Positions 25,155 to 34,571 of a DNA stretch of 64,000 bases are shown here, in pieces (positions within the stretch are counted from its first letter, which is position 1; each line of letters opens with the position of its first letter). The notes below the pieces were generated by a model. The model was not told where the DNA came from and did not search any database. It saw only the letters and a list, made by a program, of their open reading frames with translations. The position numbers were made by a program, and so were the translations under genes. The stretch is from Setoptus koraiensis (lineage: Eukaryota > Arthropoda), in contig CM106585.1 of the NCBI GenBank assembly GCA_048013815.1, positions 6,572,001 to 6,636,000 on the forward strand. Reading direction: 5' to 3'.

Positions 25155-28100
25155 AATAATTAATGTTAGTGCACATGTCAGACAGCTTGTCAGGTGAATG
25201 GCACAGGTAACGAGGAGCGATGTGTAGTAACAGGCGATTGTCACACAACATTTGCCGGACAATTAGCCGATGGTTGCGCTGAGTCGATCGAGCGATTTGA
25301 GCGCCGCCAACGAGTTGGTCATTGTCGAGCGCTAATTGGCCGGCGCTGGGAACCACAGCAACAACAGCAACAACAGCAACAACAGCAACAACAGCAACAA
25401 CAGCAACAACAGCAACAGCAACAGCAACAACGACAACAGCAACAACGACAACAGCAACAACGACAACAGCAACAACAACAGCAACAACAACGCTAATTGA
25501 AATGAATCGACGCTCAGTGGTTAGAGTCGAGCGTCGTTTGTGTTGCGTTTGTTAAAAACACAACCAATTTGCTGTAAGTGGGCACAGGTAAGTGGTCAAT
25601 AGTGCAAATATAGGCCAGCGGCGCCATTACCGGCGCCGCTATTAGGGTTACATGCGGCGCTTAATTTGAATATTTATTAGCTAACAGTCGGTAGTTGGCC
25701 GTATTTGGCCAACAACCGCGCCGGTGAATAACGGACTCGCTTAATTGATTAGCTGCGCTCGGCGTGTTGTTATTGGTCGCTAATTTCGCCATTCGTTTAG
25801 CGCTAATGACGCCAATACACCGCTCACCTTGCCGCGTCTGTCTGTCCGATTGTCTGTCCGTTTGTCTGTCTGTTTGTCTGTCTGTTTGTCTGTGTGGCTC
25901 AGTCAGTTATCGCTCCGCTCACCTGTCTATTCGCTGGCAAGCTGGCTGTTTCTTTGCGCGTCCGCTAGTCGGTTGATTGGCCCACGTAACGGTAAACTGG
26001 TGGCTATTTGTTGGCGACCAGTTTGCCAACAAATTGCCCTGAGCCACTTGGCTCGGCAATCGACTCACGCCGGCGCAGCGTATGCACGCATCGACGATGG
26101 CGCCCTCTCTCTCTCTCTCTCTCTCTTAGGGGCGCCCTCTCTCTTAGAGGCGCCCTTTTTCGCTTGGAGGCGCCCTATTTCGCTGAGGGCTCTGTGGCCC
26201 TGTGAGAGGCACCCGTTCGGCCTATAAACGTACGCTGGTGGCGACCGCGAGGGGGCCCCTGCGTCGTGCTGTTTGTTTGCGGGCTGCAGCGGTTTGCTGC
26301 AATCACGGCCCAAATCGGCCTATAAAGCGCGCCTCTGGCTGTCAGTGCGCCAGAGTTGTGAAATAGGCAATGTTACGCAACGTAACTACCAAACGTTATC
26401 GCACACATTGTGTGCGCCTAATGATGCTGCCATTTTCGCTACATTGAGCAGCGAAAATGTTGGCGAAAATCGGCGAAAATCGGCGAGAATCAGCGAGAAT
26501 CAGCGAGAATCAGCGAGAATCAGCGAGAATTGGGCCGAAAATGGCGCAAAAGTGCGCCCCATCTATCATCTGTTTGGCGCGCCTCGCGTAAGGTCGGCAA
26601 AATCAATTTTGCGTGCCGTTGCGTGCTCCAAAATCACGCCGCCAGATGTATGAATATATTATTTCGCTCATGTTATATCATGTTATATCATGTTATATCA
26701 TGTTATAGGCGCCGGTGTTGCAATGATTTAGGGCGCAATTGCGTAACGTGTTGCCCGTGTTATGCTGGCGTTGCAACGGCCCGGCCGGCCGGCCCAACGA
26801 TTCCCGTCGGTGCACCGGCCCCAATCATGTGCGGCCGCCGCCGGCGGCCGGGCCGGCGAGCACGCGAAGCGGCCAACATTTAGGCGAGTCATTTAGTCAA
26901 TTTGGCCGAATGTGTAATTGCCGAAATTAGTCGTGCCGACCGACACTGGCGGCCAGCACGCCCCTGGTCGCCAGTGGTTCATTTGCATACGTTTGCCATC
27001 ACTGTCACTATCAGCGTCATCGTCGCGAGCGCGCAGCCTATAATTTGCCGTTGTTGTTGCTGCTGTTGTTGCTGTTGCTGCTGTTGTTGTTGTTGCCGCA
27101 GTTGTTGATGTTGCTGTTGTTGTTGCCGCAGTTGTTGATGCTGTTGAGGTTGTTGTTGTGGCTGTTGTAACGACATGATACATGCGATACGTGCAAGCGC
27201 CAGTTTAGATTAGATTAGACGCAATTGGATCAATTGCGGCGAATTGGAGCGCGCCATTGGCCAGCCGTATGCATGCAAATGGGCCCAATCCAGGTAAACG
27301 CCAGGTAAACGTCGGCCAAGCACCGGCTAAACGTCGGGCAAGCGCCGGGCAACGGCGACAGCTTGCGCACGTAAACGGCGACGTGCCCGATTAAACGGCA
27401 CAAGCTAGTGCGCTGCTCGCCGGGCGGCCCGTGCGCGTCGCCTCAAATGGGCTAAATGAGCCGCTAATGAGTTGTGACGGCCCGGCTGACACTCCGTCCG
27501 GGAGCGGCCCGCGGGCGGGGGCGTGCGCCGCCGATCGCTCGGTAATGGCGGTCGCTTAGTGTGCGCCTATAAAGCACCTATGCACGCCCCGTGCGCCGCG
27601 CAACAACCTCACAATAACTGTGCAAAAACCTCACAACAACCGCGCAACAACCATACAACAACAGCGCAACAACCGCGCAACAGCCTCACAACAGCCTCAC
27701 AACAGCCTCACAACAGCCTCACAACAGCCTCACAACAACCTCACAACAACTGCGCAACAACCATACTACAACCACACAATAACTGTGCAACAACCTCACA
27801 ACAATCACGCCCGTTGTAAGACGGCAGCGACAACAGCGTGAGATGACGCTGTCATTGTCTTTGCTGCTCCATTTACTTTGTGCGTGCGTCTTAATTGATG
27901 TTGTCGTCGTTGTCGGTGTTGGCGAGCAGCGAAACAAGATGCAAATGACGCCAATGACGAACGGGCGGCCGCCTATATCGCTGCGCGGCGCGTACCCGAG
28001 CGCACACCTACGGCGGGCCGTCGGCCGAGGCGACATTTGGCTGGCGCCGGGCGCTGCGGAGCTCGCAATCGTCGGGTATCTTGGTTCTCACGATGGCGTT

Positions 28101-31067
28101 TCGAGGCGAGAACACGACTCACACTGGACATTTCGTCTGAGTCGTCCGAGGCTGGCTTCGCTGGGTATCGCGCGCCGGCGGATAATTGTCATTGCGAGTG
28201 CGTGCCAGCCACCATCACAAGAGCGGCGCAAGATTGGCCGCGGACCGCGAGTCGCCGGTCGCTGGTCACTTGTTTGTTCGCCGCTGTCGGCCCGTCGAAG
28301 CCGCGAACTTACCTGGCGAACTTACCTGGCGAATTCACCCGGCGAATTCACCCGGCGAACTTACCTGGCGGACTTACCTGGCGAAGCGCCAGTGACACAT
28401 TGTGTCCATTAGCAGCACGACGCTCCCGCGGACGAGCAAACGAGCAAATGAGGACACAAAAACAAAGCTGGGGGCGGGGACGGGTAACTCGGGCATGTCG
28501 TCTAAGTACTGTTATTTGCATGCTATTAATATATCGTTATTATATATCGTCATTATACGTCGTCGTTACACGTCGTCGTTATACACGCTCGTTGTTTATA
28601 CGTGACGGGCTCATTGAGCGCCGCTCACATGACGCATCGGGTCCGGCCCGATGAGTGTCGGCTAATTATTGGTTAGCGGTGGCGGTCACTTGAAAGTCGC
28701 CCCACAAACACACTGACGGCAAATGCGCCGATAAATATACGGATAAACGCACAGGTAAACACACTGACATTCGGGTATGAATACGCTGACATTCGGGTAT
28801 GAATAGGCTGACATTCGGGTATAAATACGCTGACAGTCGGGTATAAATACGCTGACAGTCGGGTATAAATACACTGACTTGGGGTATGAATGTACTGACA
28901 CTGGGGCGTAAATATACATGTAAACGCGACATGCACACCGTGCGTCTGTTTACAAACAAACGCTCCCGTCCGCGGACGAGTCGCTCGCGCGGCCCGACAG
29001 CCGGCCCGAGCCAGCGCCGACGCCGCAGATCGCCGCAGATCGCTGCAGATCGCCGCAGACCGCCGGCCACCGTCGGGCCGGCCAGACGCGGCCAGTTCGC
29101 GGCCAGTTCGCAAACAGCTGAAGGTTGACTTTTGGCGACACGCGCTCGTGTCGCGTTAATTTGTTATATTTGCCGTAAGTTTGCCTTTTGTAACTAATTC
29201 GCGCTATCATCAGTGCTCAAAGTGGCCAAGGTCTAGACACGCCAAAGTGGCAATTAGTTGTTCATGCTCCGCTTGCGTCCCGGCCGCCCGCTCCCGGCTC
29301 GGCGGCGCCCGCCGCCGACTCGCGGCGGTGCGCTTGTTGCGGGAGCTGGCCTGTTGCGAGAGTGGGACTGTCGTGAGGGCTGGCCTGCCGAGCGTCTGGC
29401 CGAGCTGCGGGCCGGACCGAGCAACCGGAACAAAGCCGGGCAAAAAGTTAGCTCAATGAAACGAGAATGAGTGAAAATGAACTTACCTCCATTTGGTGCG
29501 CCTGTTCTGGAACCTAATTTTGGTTGCGGTGCGTCGTCGATAGCGGCACCCACACGGCGGGCCGGTATCATTCATCATTGATGACGCAATTGTTTCAATT
29601 GTCATCGTTGTCGTCATCGTTGTCGTCATTGGTCGGCGTCCAGGGTGGTTGTTGGTTTTTTGGTAATTAGGTGCAAATGGCAAATAATTGCCGAGTGCAA
29701 GTGCCGAGAGAGAGAGAGAGACAAAGCGATGATTAGTGGCTGAGCGGTGACATGATGAGATGATCGCATTATTAGATCATATTATTATTACATAATCGGA
29801 TAATGAGCATGATGGGCACAATGAGCAACTTACCAGGTCTTCACTTGGGCGTCGGTCATTTTGAGATTCTTGGCCATGGAGACGCGCTCGGCCGAGGCGA
29901 GGTACTTTTGCTTGTGGAACCGTTTCTCTAGCTCGCAAATCTGTTGCCTAGTGAACGAGGTGCGCGGCTTCTTCCGCTTGGGCGGCGTCCTGTTCTGGTA
30001 CGGGTGCCCGATGCGCCGGGGCACCACGAGCGAGCCGGGCCCGGCGCCCGCGTGGAAGGCGTGCAGCGAGTGGAAGGGCACTGACAACATAATCAAAATG
30101 TTTAATTATCATATCGGGCTATTATCATATACAGGCTAAAGTGGGGCACGGGCTGAGTGCGGTATGAGTGGGGTATGAGTGGGGTATGAGTGGGGTGCGA
30201 GAGACACTTACGGTGGGCCAGGTTGAAGGGGTGACCCGCGAGCGGATGGGCGCCCATCGGGTTGAGATGATGGGGCGCCTGTTGGTGGTGGTGGTGGGCG
30301 TTGGCGGCCGCAACCGCCGCGGCCATATTGTTAAGCGCGTTGGCCATTGATGTGGGCGAATGGTAAGGTGACTGTTGTTGTTGCTGTTGTTGTTGTTGTT
30401 GTTCGTGCGATTGTTGTTGTTGCAAAGGTAGCTTGTTGTTGTTTGGTGGTGCTTGCATCAATTGATTGGCCTCAGACGATATAGGCGAGTGATTGATGTG
30501 GTTGTCGCGCTCTGTCGCGACGTTGTTGTCTGAATTGTTGGCGCTGCTTGCAGTCAGCTGATTGCTGCTAGTTGAGGCACTCTTGTGGATGGATCTGCTG
30601 TTGCTGTTGTTGTTGTTGCTGTTGTTGCTCTTGTGGTGCTTGGCTGATTGTTGTGTCGATGTCTTCAATGACATGGGGTGATGATGATGCGACAACAGAT
30701 TAGTGTTGATGTTTATGTTGTGATCGTGATGATTCAATATGTTGTAGACGCTAAATTTAAGCTGCTGTTCCGTCTTGGAATCGTCTAAATTGTTTAAGTT
30801 ACTTGCCTCTAGAGCGGCGGACTCGTCGTCGTCGCGCTGCTCGTCGTCGTCGTCGTCGTCGTCCGACTGGCCCTGATTTGACACTGAGCCCTCTATTGAT
30901 GAGCACATCGACGAGGCCCGCGAGCTAGATCGCGACGACGCGCCAGCGGGCGACAACGGATCGTCGGCCTGCCGGTTGTTGTTGCTGTTGTTGTTGTTGT
31001 TGCTGCTTGTGTCGTCTTGATCGTCCTCGTTCGACATGGGCGATGGCGAACGCGCTGCTGGCCTCAT
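12601..31067 (-). CDS. C15: TLX/C15 (clawless)-class homeobox transcription factor
   Basis: Coding exons on the minus strand are 30212-31067, 29834-30080, 29487-29513 and 12601-14263 (930 aa), separated by introns of 131, 320 and 15,223 nt. Donors are GTAAG(T) throughout. Exon 1 encodes Ser/Asn/Asp/Gln-rich sequence with an Eh1-like FSVYNIL at 105-111, a Groucho-binding type of motif. Exon 2 encodes the [15 protein letters not shown] arm and homeodomain helices 1-2. The 27-nt exon 3 encodes FQNRRTKW. The homeodomain spans about 321-380 and has Thr at position 47 (KTWFQNRR), the TLX hallmark. Exon 4 begins [14 protein letters not shown], the conserved TLX post-homeodomain helix, then runs into His/Gln/Ala-rich sequence. 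The start at 31067 is the first ATG in frame. In Drosophila, C15 acts in distal leg patterning and in the dorsal ectoderm; a developmental DNA-binding role is inferred from the family. Confidence 0.9.
14877..14909. repeat. Perfect inverted repeat, 15-bp arms, 3-nt loop
   Basis: The arm CGGGCGAGTGCGGCC is followed by GCG and its exact reverse complement. It is very GC-rich and would form a stable hairpin or cruciform. It lies in C15 intron 3, 614 bp from the last exon. Confidence 0.85.
16485..16585. repeat. 9-bp tandem array (TTGAGCTTG-type)
   Basis: About eleven copies of a 9-mer, best preserved in the middle and decaying at both edges. It creates an artificial Gln/Ala-rich reading frame on the minus strand, which should not be read as a protein. 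Confidence 0.8.
17397..17515. repeat. 15-bp tandem array (GTGAATATCGCTTGT-type)
   Basis: About eight copies; the first five are nearly identical and the rest diverged. Located in C15 intron 3. Confidence 0.75.
17841..17925. repeat. 17-bp tandem array with an embedded GAAcgTTC palindrome
   Basis: Five perfect copies of CGAACGTTCGCTCTCGT, flanked by degenerate copies on both sides (17815-17950). Each unit contains the 10-bp palindrome CGAACGTTCG, which also matches the inverted nGAAnnTTCn heat-shock-element half-site pair. Confidence 0.85.
18468..18545. repeat. 14-bp tandem array (AAACAGATGAACGC)
   Basis: Five to six copies, three of them identical. Non-coding, in C15 intron 3. Confidence 0.75.
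19772..20515 (-). CDS. Candidate alternative/cassette exon of C15 encoding a Gln-rich segment
   Basis: A 744-nt exon candidate (248 codons) on the same strand as C15 inside its 15.2-kb intron. It is preceded by a T-rich tract and TTATAG acceptor, and it ends at TTCAG followed by GTGAAC. Entry and exit phase both equal that of the C15 microexon/exon 4 junction, and the length is a multiple of three, so inclusion keeps frame. The first bases (G CGC ACC TCG) would complete the homeodomain as KWRRTS instead of KWRRQT, keeping Arg at homeodomain position 58. The product is Gln/His/Ser-rich with an acidic patch (DELDDSDDD) and a C-terminal amphipathic stretch [19 protein letters not shown] recognise no domain. 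The donor is weak, and a TGA immediately follows it, so an alternative terminal exon is also possible. It could instead belong to an unseen nested gene. Confidence 0.45.
20552..20574. repeat. (CA)n microsatellite
   Basis: Short CA dinucleotide tract just upstream (sense direction) of the candidate C15 cassette exon. Confidence 0.8.
22605..22700. repeat. About 30-bp tandem repeat, three copies
   Basis: Unit of the form TTGTTGCAAATGGCCGCGAT plus TGATTG, repeated three times, with the third copy diverged. The core GCAAATGGCCGCGATTGA is the best conserved part and contains an ATTTGC-type element. Confidence 0.7.
24170..24195. repeat. Perfect inverted repeat, 10-bp arms
   Basis: ATTATCTCAC, then a 6-nt loop GTTTAA, then the exact reverse complement. 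Both arms carry a TATC/GATA core. Confidence 0.75.
25114..25152. repeat. (CA)n microsatellite
   Basis: About nineteen CA units with a CG interruption at the end, in C15 intron 3. Confidence 0.85.
25355..25495. repeat. CAG/CAA triplet array, non-coding
   Basis: About 47 mixed CAG, CAA and CGA codon-like triplets. A Gln-rich frame runs across it but has no flanking coding sequence or splice context. It has the same composition as the true poly-Q tracts in the neighbouring exons. Confidence 0.8.
26459..26530. repeat. 10-bp tandem array (CAGCGAGAAT)
   Basis: Seven copies; the left ones read CGGCGAAAAT and the right ones CAGCGAGAAT. Non-coding. Confidence 0.75.
27600..27810. repeat. 11-bp-type tandem array (CCTCACAACAG)
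   Basis: Diverged copies outside and at least five consecutive identical 11-mers in the middle (about 27690-27740). The open frames across it are by-products. Confidence 0.75.
28303..28380 (-). repeat. 13-bp tandem array of 5'-splice-site look-alikes
   Basis: Six units of 13 bp. Read in the C15 sense, four of them contain CCAGGTAAGT, an exact metazoan 5' splice-site consensus; the other two read CCGGGTGAAT. It lies in C15 intron 3, about 1.1 kb downstream of the genuine microexon donor. Confidence 0.85.
28761..28913. repeat. 22-bp tandem array, seven copies
   Basis: Unit ACGCTGACATTCGGGTATGA plus AT. Copies 2-5 are nearly identical, copies 1 and 3 differ by one or two bases, and copies 6 and 7 are diverged. 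There are no unique spacers, so it is a minisatellite and not a CRISPR array. Confidence 0.85.
29487..29513 (-). other. C15: 27-nt microexon in homeodomain helix 3 of C15
   Basis: In sense it is preceded by TTAG and followed by GTAAGT. It begins with the last base of the Trp48 codon, encodes FQNRRTKW, and ends with the first two bases of an Arg codon. Skipping it would keep the frame (27 = 9 x 3) but delete the DNA-recognition residues Gln50 and Asn51. Confidence 0.88.
29514..29833. other. C15 intron 2 (320 nt)
   Basis: GTAAGT...TTAG intron between homeodomain exon 2 and the microexon. It contains a GA repeat at about 29706-29720. Nothing coding is seen. Confidence 0.8.
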
Positions 31068-31967
31068 TTCGAGCAAACACTGACTAATTACCAATCACTG
31101 ATTACTGATTACCGATTGACGACAACTGATCACTGATTGCTGATTGCTTATAATTGATCACTAATCACTAATTACTGGCTGCTAATTACTGATTGATGCC
31201 GCGCGATGTGTCGCAATATGTAAATATGTATGTGAGTATATTGCAAATATAGGCGATTTGTCGCTTTGCTGACTGGAGACTGCGATACTGTGCCAATTGC
31301 AACTGAGATGTGCGATATAGGCCAACTGTCGAGCTTGCCGATTAACTGTTGAGCGAAATGGCTCGTTAATTGAAATCTTGTTGTTGTTGTTGCTGTTGTT
31401 TATATTTGAAACAATTATGAGTAACAGCAATTATATCTTGTTGTTGTTGTTGTTGTTGCTGCTGTTGTTGTTGCTCGTCTCGTCTATGAACTCGGTGTGC
31501 GTGTGTGTGTGTGCGCAAACTTGACTGACCGAGTCAGTGTTGCGCGCTGTCACTGCTGGCAACTCTGACGCGCAGCAGTTCTTGGTGGGTCCGCGAGGGC
31601 GGCGCCGCTTGCTTGCCGAATGCGCCTTGTTGTGCCTCCATTGGCCATAGACAATTGCTTGGTAAATGTTTGTGTTGTGCGTTGCACTCGAGACCAACAC
31701 TTACACTGTGTCGCACTGCTTACAAGCCCACTGTTAGTTGCGCGGCCAGCGCTCCTGGTGGTGGTCGCGCAAAGCTTCGACGAGAGTGACGCCAGTCATT
31801 TTATAACTAGTTGCGGAGCTCACTTAGCGCACACAGACTGATGCGCAGACGGGCGCCAGTGTGCATGTAAATTGGTTTGTGCGCATTGTAAATTGTTGTT
31901 ATATTTATCTACTCAAGTGACTAATGTGTTTTATTTAATACGTATATATATATACACATTAAAGAGC

Positions 31968-31980
31968 GATTGTGTGTGTG

Positions 31981-32033
<53 letters not shown>

Positions 32034-32046
32034 GTGTGTGTGTGTG
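31968..32046. repeat. (GT)n microsatellite
   Basis: About 39 GT units with a few GC interruptions; the longest dinucleotide tract in the window. Confidence 0.85.
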
Positions 32047-32325
32047 TCTCGCTAATGGTGTGCCAGCGTTGCGAGCGTCGCCTAGCGTGCGTGCCGCCAA
32101 CTAGCAAAGTGAAAGATGCAAATTGCTACAAATGGCCAATCATCGTTATTGGCGCCACACGGTGCACACTATTAAAATAATTGACCGACGGCAAGTTGCC
32201 CGATGATAACGGTAATTGGCGCGTATGCGCTTTGGTCAATCGTCGACAGTGTCAGACGACGTCGATATAGCAAAGACTCGATAAAACAAATCGAATTATC
32301 ATCTTGAGGCGCCTATAAGACGATA

Positions 32326-32386
32326 ACGCTAATACGACGACGCTGTTACGTAACGATAGCGTTACGTAACAGCGTCGTATTAGCGT
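32326..32386. repeat. Long near-perfect inverted repeat, 27-bp arms
   Basis: The arm ACGCTAATACGACG, a 3-nt ACG insertion in the left copy only, then CTGTTACGTAACG. A 4-nt loop ATAG is followed by the exact reverse complement. It is the longest inverted repeat I found here. No transposase, target-site duplication or terminal-repeat structure is visible. Confidence 0.9.
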
Positions 32387-33954
32387 CGGCCGTCAGCTGT
32401 TCACGTTACGTTTATGGTTATGTATTACATAATATGTAACAACAAAGATGCGCTTACAGCGCTCGCCACGATCTAATAACCTCAAGTTATCAACTTGTCA
32501 AGCCACTTGTTTATGCGCTGCCCGTCCACTAGGGGCGTGTGTGGTGTGTGTTATTTTCGGCGGGCAACTTTATTATTTTTATGGTTGCTTACGTAAGTGC
32601 CATCATCAATCAGACGGCCACATTAGGGTGAAGTCATAGTGAATTGATGGCAAAGTCACAATGTAGTTGCAGTGTAGTTGCAGTGTAGTTACGGTGTAGC
32701 TATAGTGCAGTGGCAATTTTAAAACTTGACTCGCTCGCCTTCAACTGCTCGCGTTTGGGTTGCTCGCGTTTGGGTTGCGCGTGTTTGGGTTGGTGGCGTT
32801 CAACTTGGTCGCGTTGACTGGACACTAAAGAGCGCCGTTACGTAATGGGCACTAGCCGTGATGAGCGCCACTTGAACATTTAAAAGGCATGTAATGGGCT
32901 CCTATCGAATGCGCGGCGCCGCGCATTATGCAACATGGCACAATATGATCCATCAAACACAATATACACACAACACAATGGCTGTTGGCTCGTGTTTGTA
33001 TCGGACGCACGAGCCTTCTGACAAACACATCATCACTGGCTTGCGTCACTACTGTCACCGCTACAGCGGCCACTGTCGCTGCTGTTGCGCAACACAAACC
33101 ATTGGCCGGCCACTGGGGCTAATTCGCCAAAGTGACTCTCGCCAGCAAAGTAAATTGTCGTTGTTGCCGCCGACAGCCCAACAACAACAGCAGCCCAACA
33201 ACAACAACAACAACAACAACAGCAGCAGCAGCAACGACAACAACTGCAACCACGCACGTGACCCTCGTATTTAATGAGCCACGCATTGGCCGCCACCGAA
33301 CAGCTGACTGGTGAGCGCCGTTATGTAATGTCATTGTTGTCGTCGTTGTTGTTGTTGTCGCTGTTGCTGTTGTCCATGTTGTTGCTGCTGTCCATGTTGT
33401 TGCTGCTGTCGTTGTTGACATGTCGCGCAAAACAAAGCTGTGCCACTCCAAATGACCACTGGCCGAAATTAATCAGCTGGCTGACTTGTGAGTCACCTGA
33501 AGTGGCCAAACTAAAACTGGGCCCAATTTCAATTGAAATTTGAAACTTTTCCCCGCTCAGGCGCCCACTCGCTTGGCTCGTGCTCGGCTCAATTAACAAT
33601 TAAACAAACCGACACAGGTAAGCACAGGTAAGTGGCTGAGGGGCGCCCGCTGAGTGCGCACAATTAAAGTTAAAAGCCTCGAGAGAGAGAGAGCCAACAA
33701 TTAAGTAGCTAATTTAAATAGTTTTAACAACAACACAACAACTACTAACACTAGAGTGTTTTGTAAACGGTATTGACGCGCACCGCTGCGCGCCTATCGA
33801 GATAATTTAGATTATTTAAATTATCTGGATTATTTAAATTATTAAGACTATTAAAGTTATTCGGATTGATCGAAACGGGCGCACTTGTTACCATGGCATC
33901 GCGTGGTGACAAGCGCACAAGTCGCCCGGCGCGTCGCTGGCAGCGTCGCCGCTT

Positions 33955-33991
33955 CGAAAATGGGGCCCGCGGCGAGCGGGCCCCATTTTCG
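33955..33991. repeat. Perfect inverted repeat, 16-bp arms, 5-nt loop
   Basis: CGAAAATGGGGCCCGC, the loop GGCGA, then the exact reverse complement. Non-coding. Confidence 0.88.
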
Positions 33992-34182
33992 CGGTGCTGC
34001 GCAACTTTGCGCACGACTTTGCTGATCTGCGCCCCTTCAGAATCGCTTCGGGTTCCCGATTCGGACGTCGGTCAACTGGGCGCAAGTGCGCGCACTGTGC
34101 CCACAGTGCACAATGTGCGCGTGCCTCATTAGCGGGCGCAACGGGCGCACACCTGGCGCGTGATGAGGCCGACAGGTGCACA

Positions 34183-34275
34183 GGCCCCCAAAATCGCGCA
34201 GGCCCGAAAAATGCACAGGCCCCCAAAGTGGCACACGCCCCCAAAGTGGCACAGGCCCGGAAAATTGCGCAGGTC
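34183..34275. repeat. About 18-bp tandem array (GGCCCCCAAAGTGGCACA-type)
   Basis: Five diverged copies. The third and fourth are nearly identical. Non-coding. Confidence 0.7.
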
Positions 34276-34547
34276 GCTGTCGTTGACATTTGTGCCGCAA
34301 CGAATCGCCGCTTGTTTGTCGAGCGACAAATCACAATCATCGCCAATCATATTATAATAACAATATTGAGTGCGCAACGAGCACACTCAAAATGTGTTCG
34401 CTTTTCGCCGGCCGCGCCGGGACCCGGGCTCAAGAGATTATCTCACGGCGCATGCAAATGGCGACCGCTGGAGCACCCGTCAATCAGCCTGTCGTTGTCG
34501 GCCATTGTGCGCCCTATTATTTGGCTCCAGTGCGCACACTTGTTTTG

Positions 34548-34571
34548 CGCTCACCTGTCGACAGGTGAGCG
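34548..34571. promoter_or_regulatory. 24-bp perfect palindrome with paired E-boxes
   Basis: The half-site CGCTCACCTGTC is followed directly by its reverse complement, with no spacer. Each half contains CACCTG, the E-box bound by Snail/Scratch/ZEB-type and some bHLH proteins. The same 10-mer (GCTCACCTGT / ACAGGTGAGC) recurs singly elsewhere in the window. Regulatory function is inference. Confidence 0.5.

Larger units (their letters stand above)
14264..29486. other. C15 intron 3 (15.2 kb), repeat-rich
   Basis: Bounded by a GTAAGT donor at 29486 and a CTGCAG acceptor at 14264 in the C15 sense. It holds one exon candidate (19772-20515), many short tandem arrays, CTG/TTG tracts (15590-15665, 18140-18210, 24909-24955, 27050-27170), and perfect hairpins at 14877-14909 and 24170-24195. 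Other open frames are repeat or shadow ORFs. Such long introns of homeobox genes usually carry enhancers; no specific one can be proved here. Confidence 0.75.

Noticed and set aside
25194..25496. Plus-strand poly-Gln ORF
   Set aside because: Simple CAG/CAA array in the C15 intron with unrelated flanks; not a gene.
28761..28913. Possible CRISPR array (also considered at 36598-36662 and 62385-62482)
   Set aside because: Units are directly adjacent with no unique spacers and there are no cas genes; these are eukaryotic minisatellites.
32326..32386. MITE-type transposon
   Set aside because: No flanking target-site duplication, no internal sequence and no second copy seen; reported only as an inverted repeat.
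33786..33860. Possible tRNA or structured RNA in the AATTATTTAAATTATC region
   Set aside because: It is an AT-rich short repeat with no cloverleaf or internal promoter boxes. I found no credible tRNA anywhere in the window by eye.
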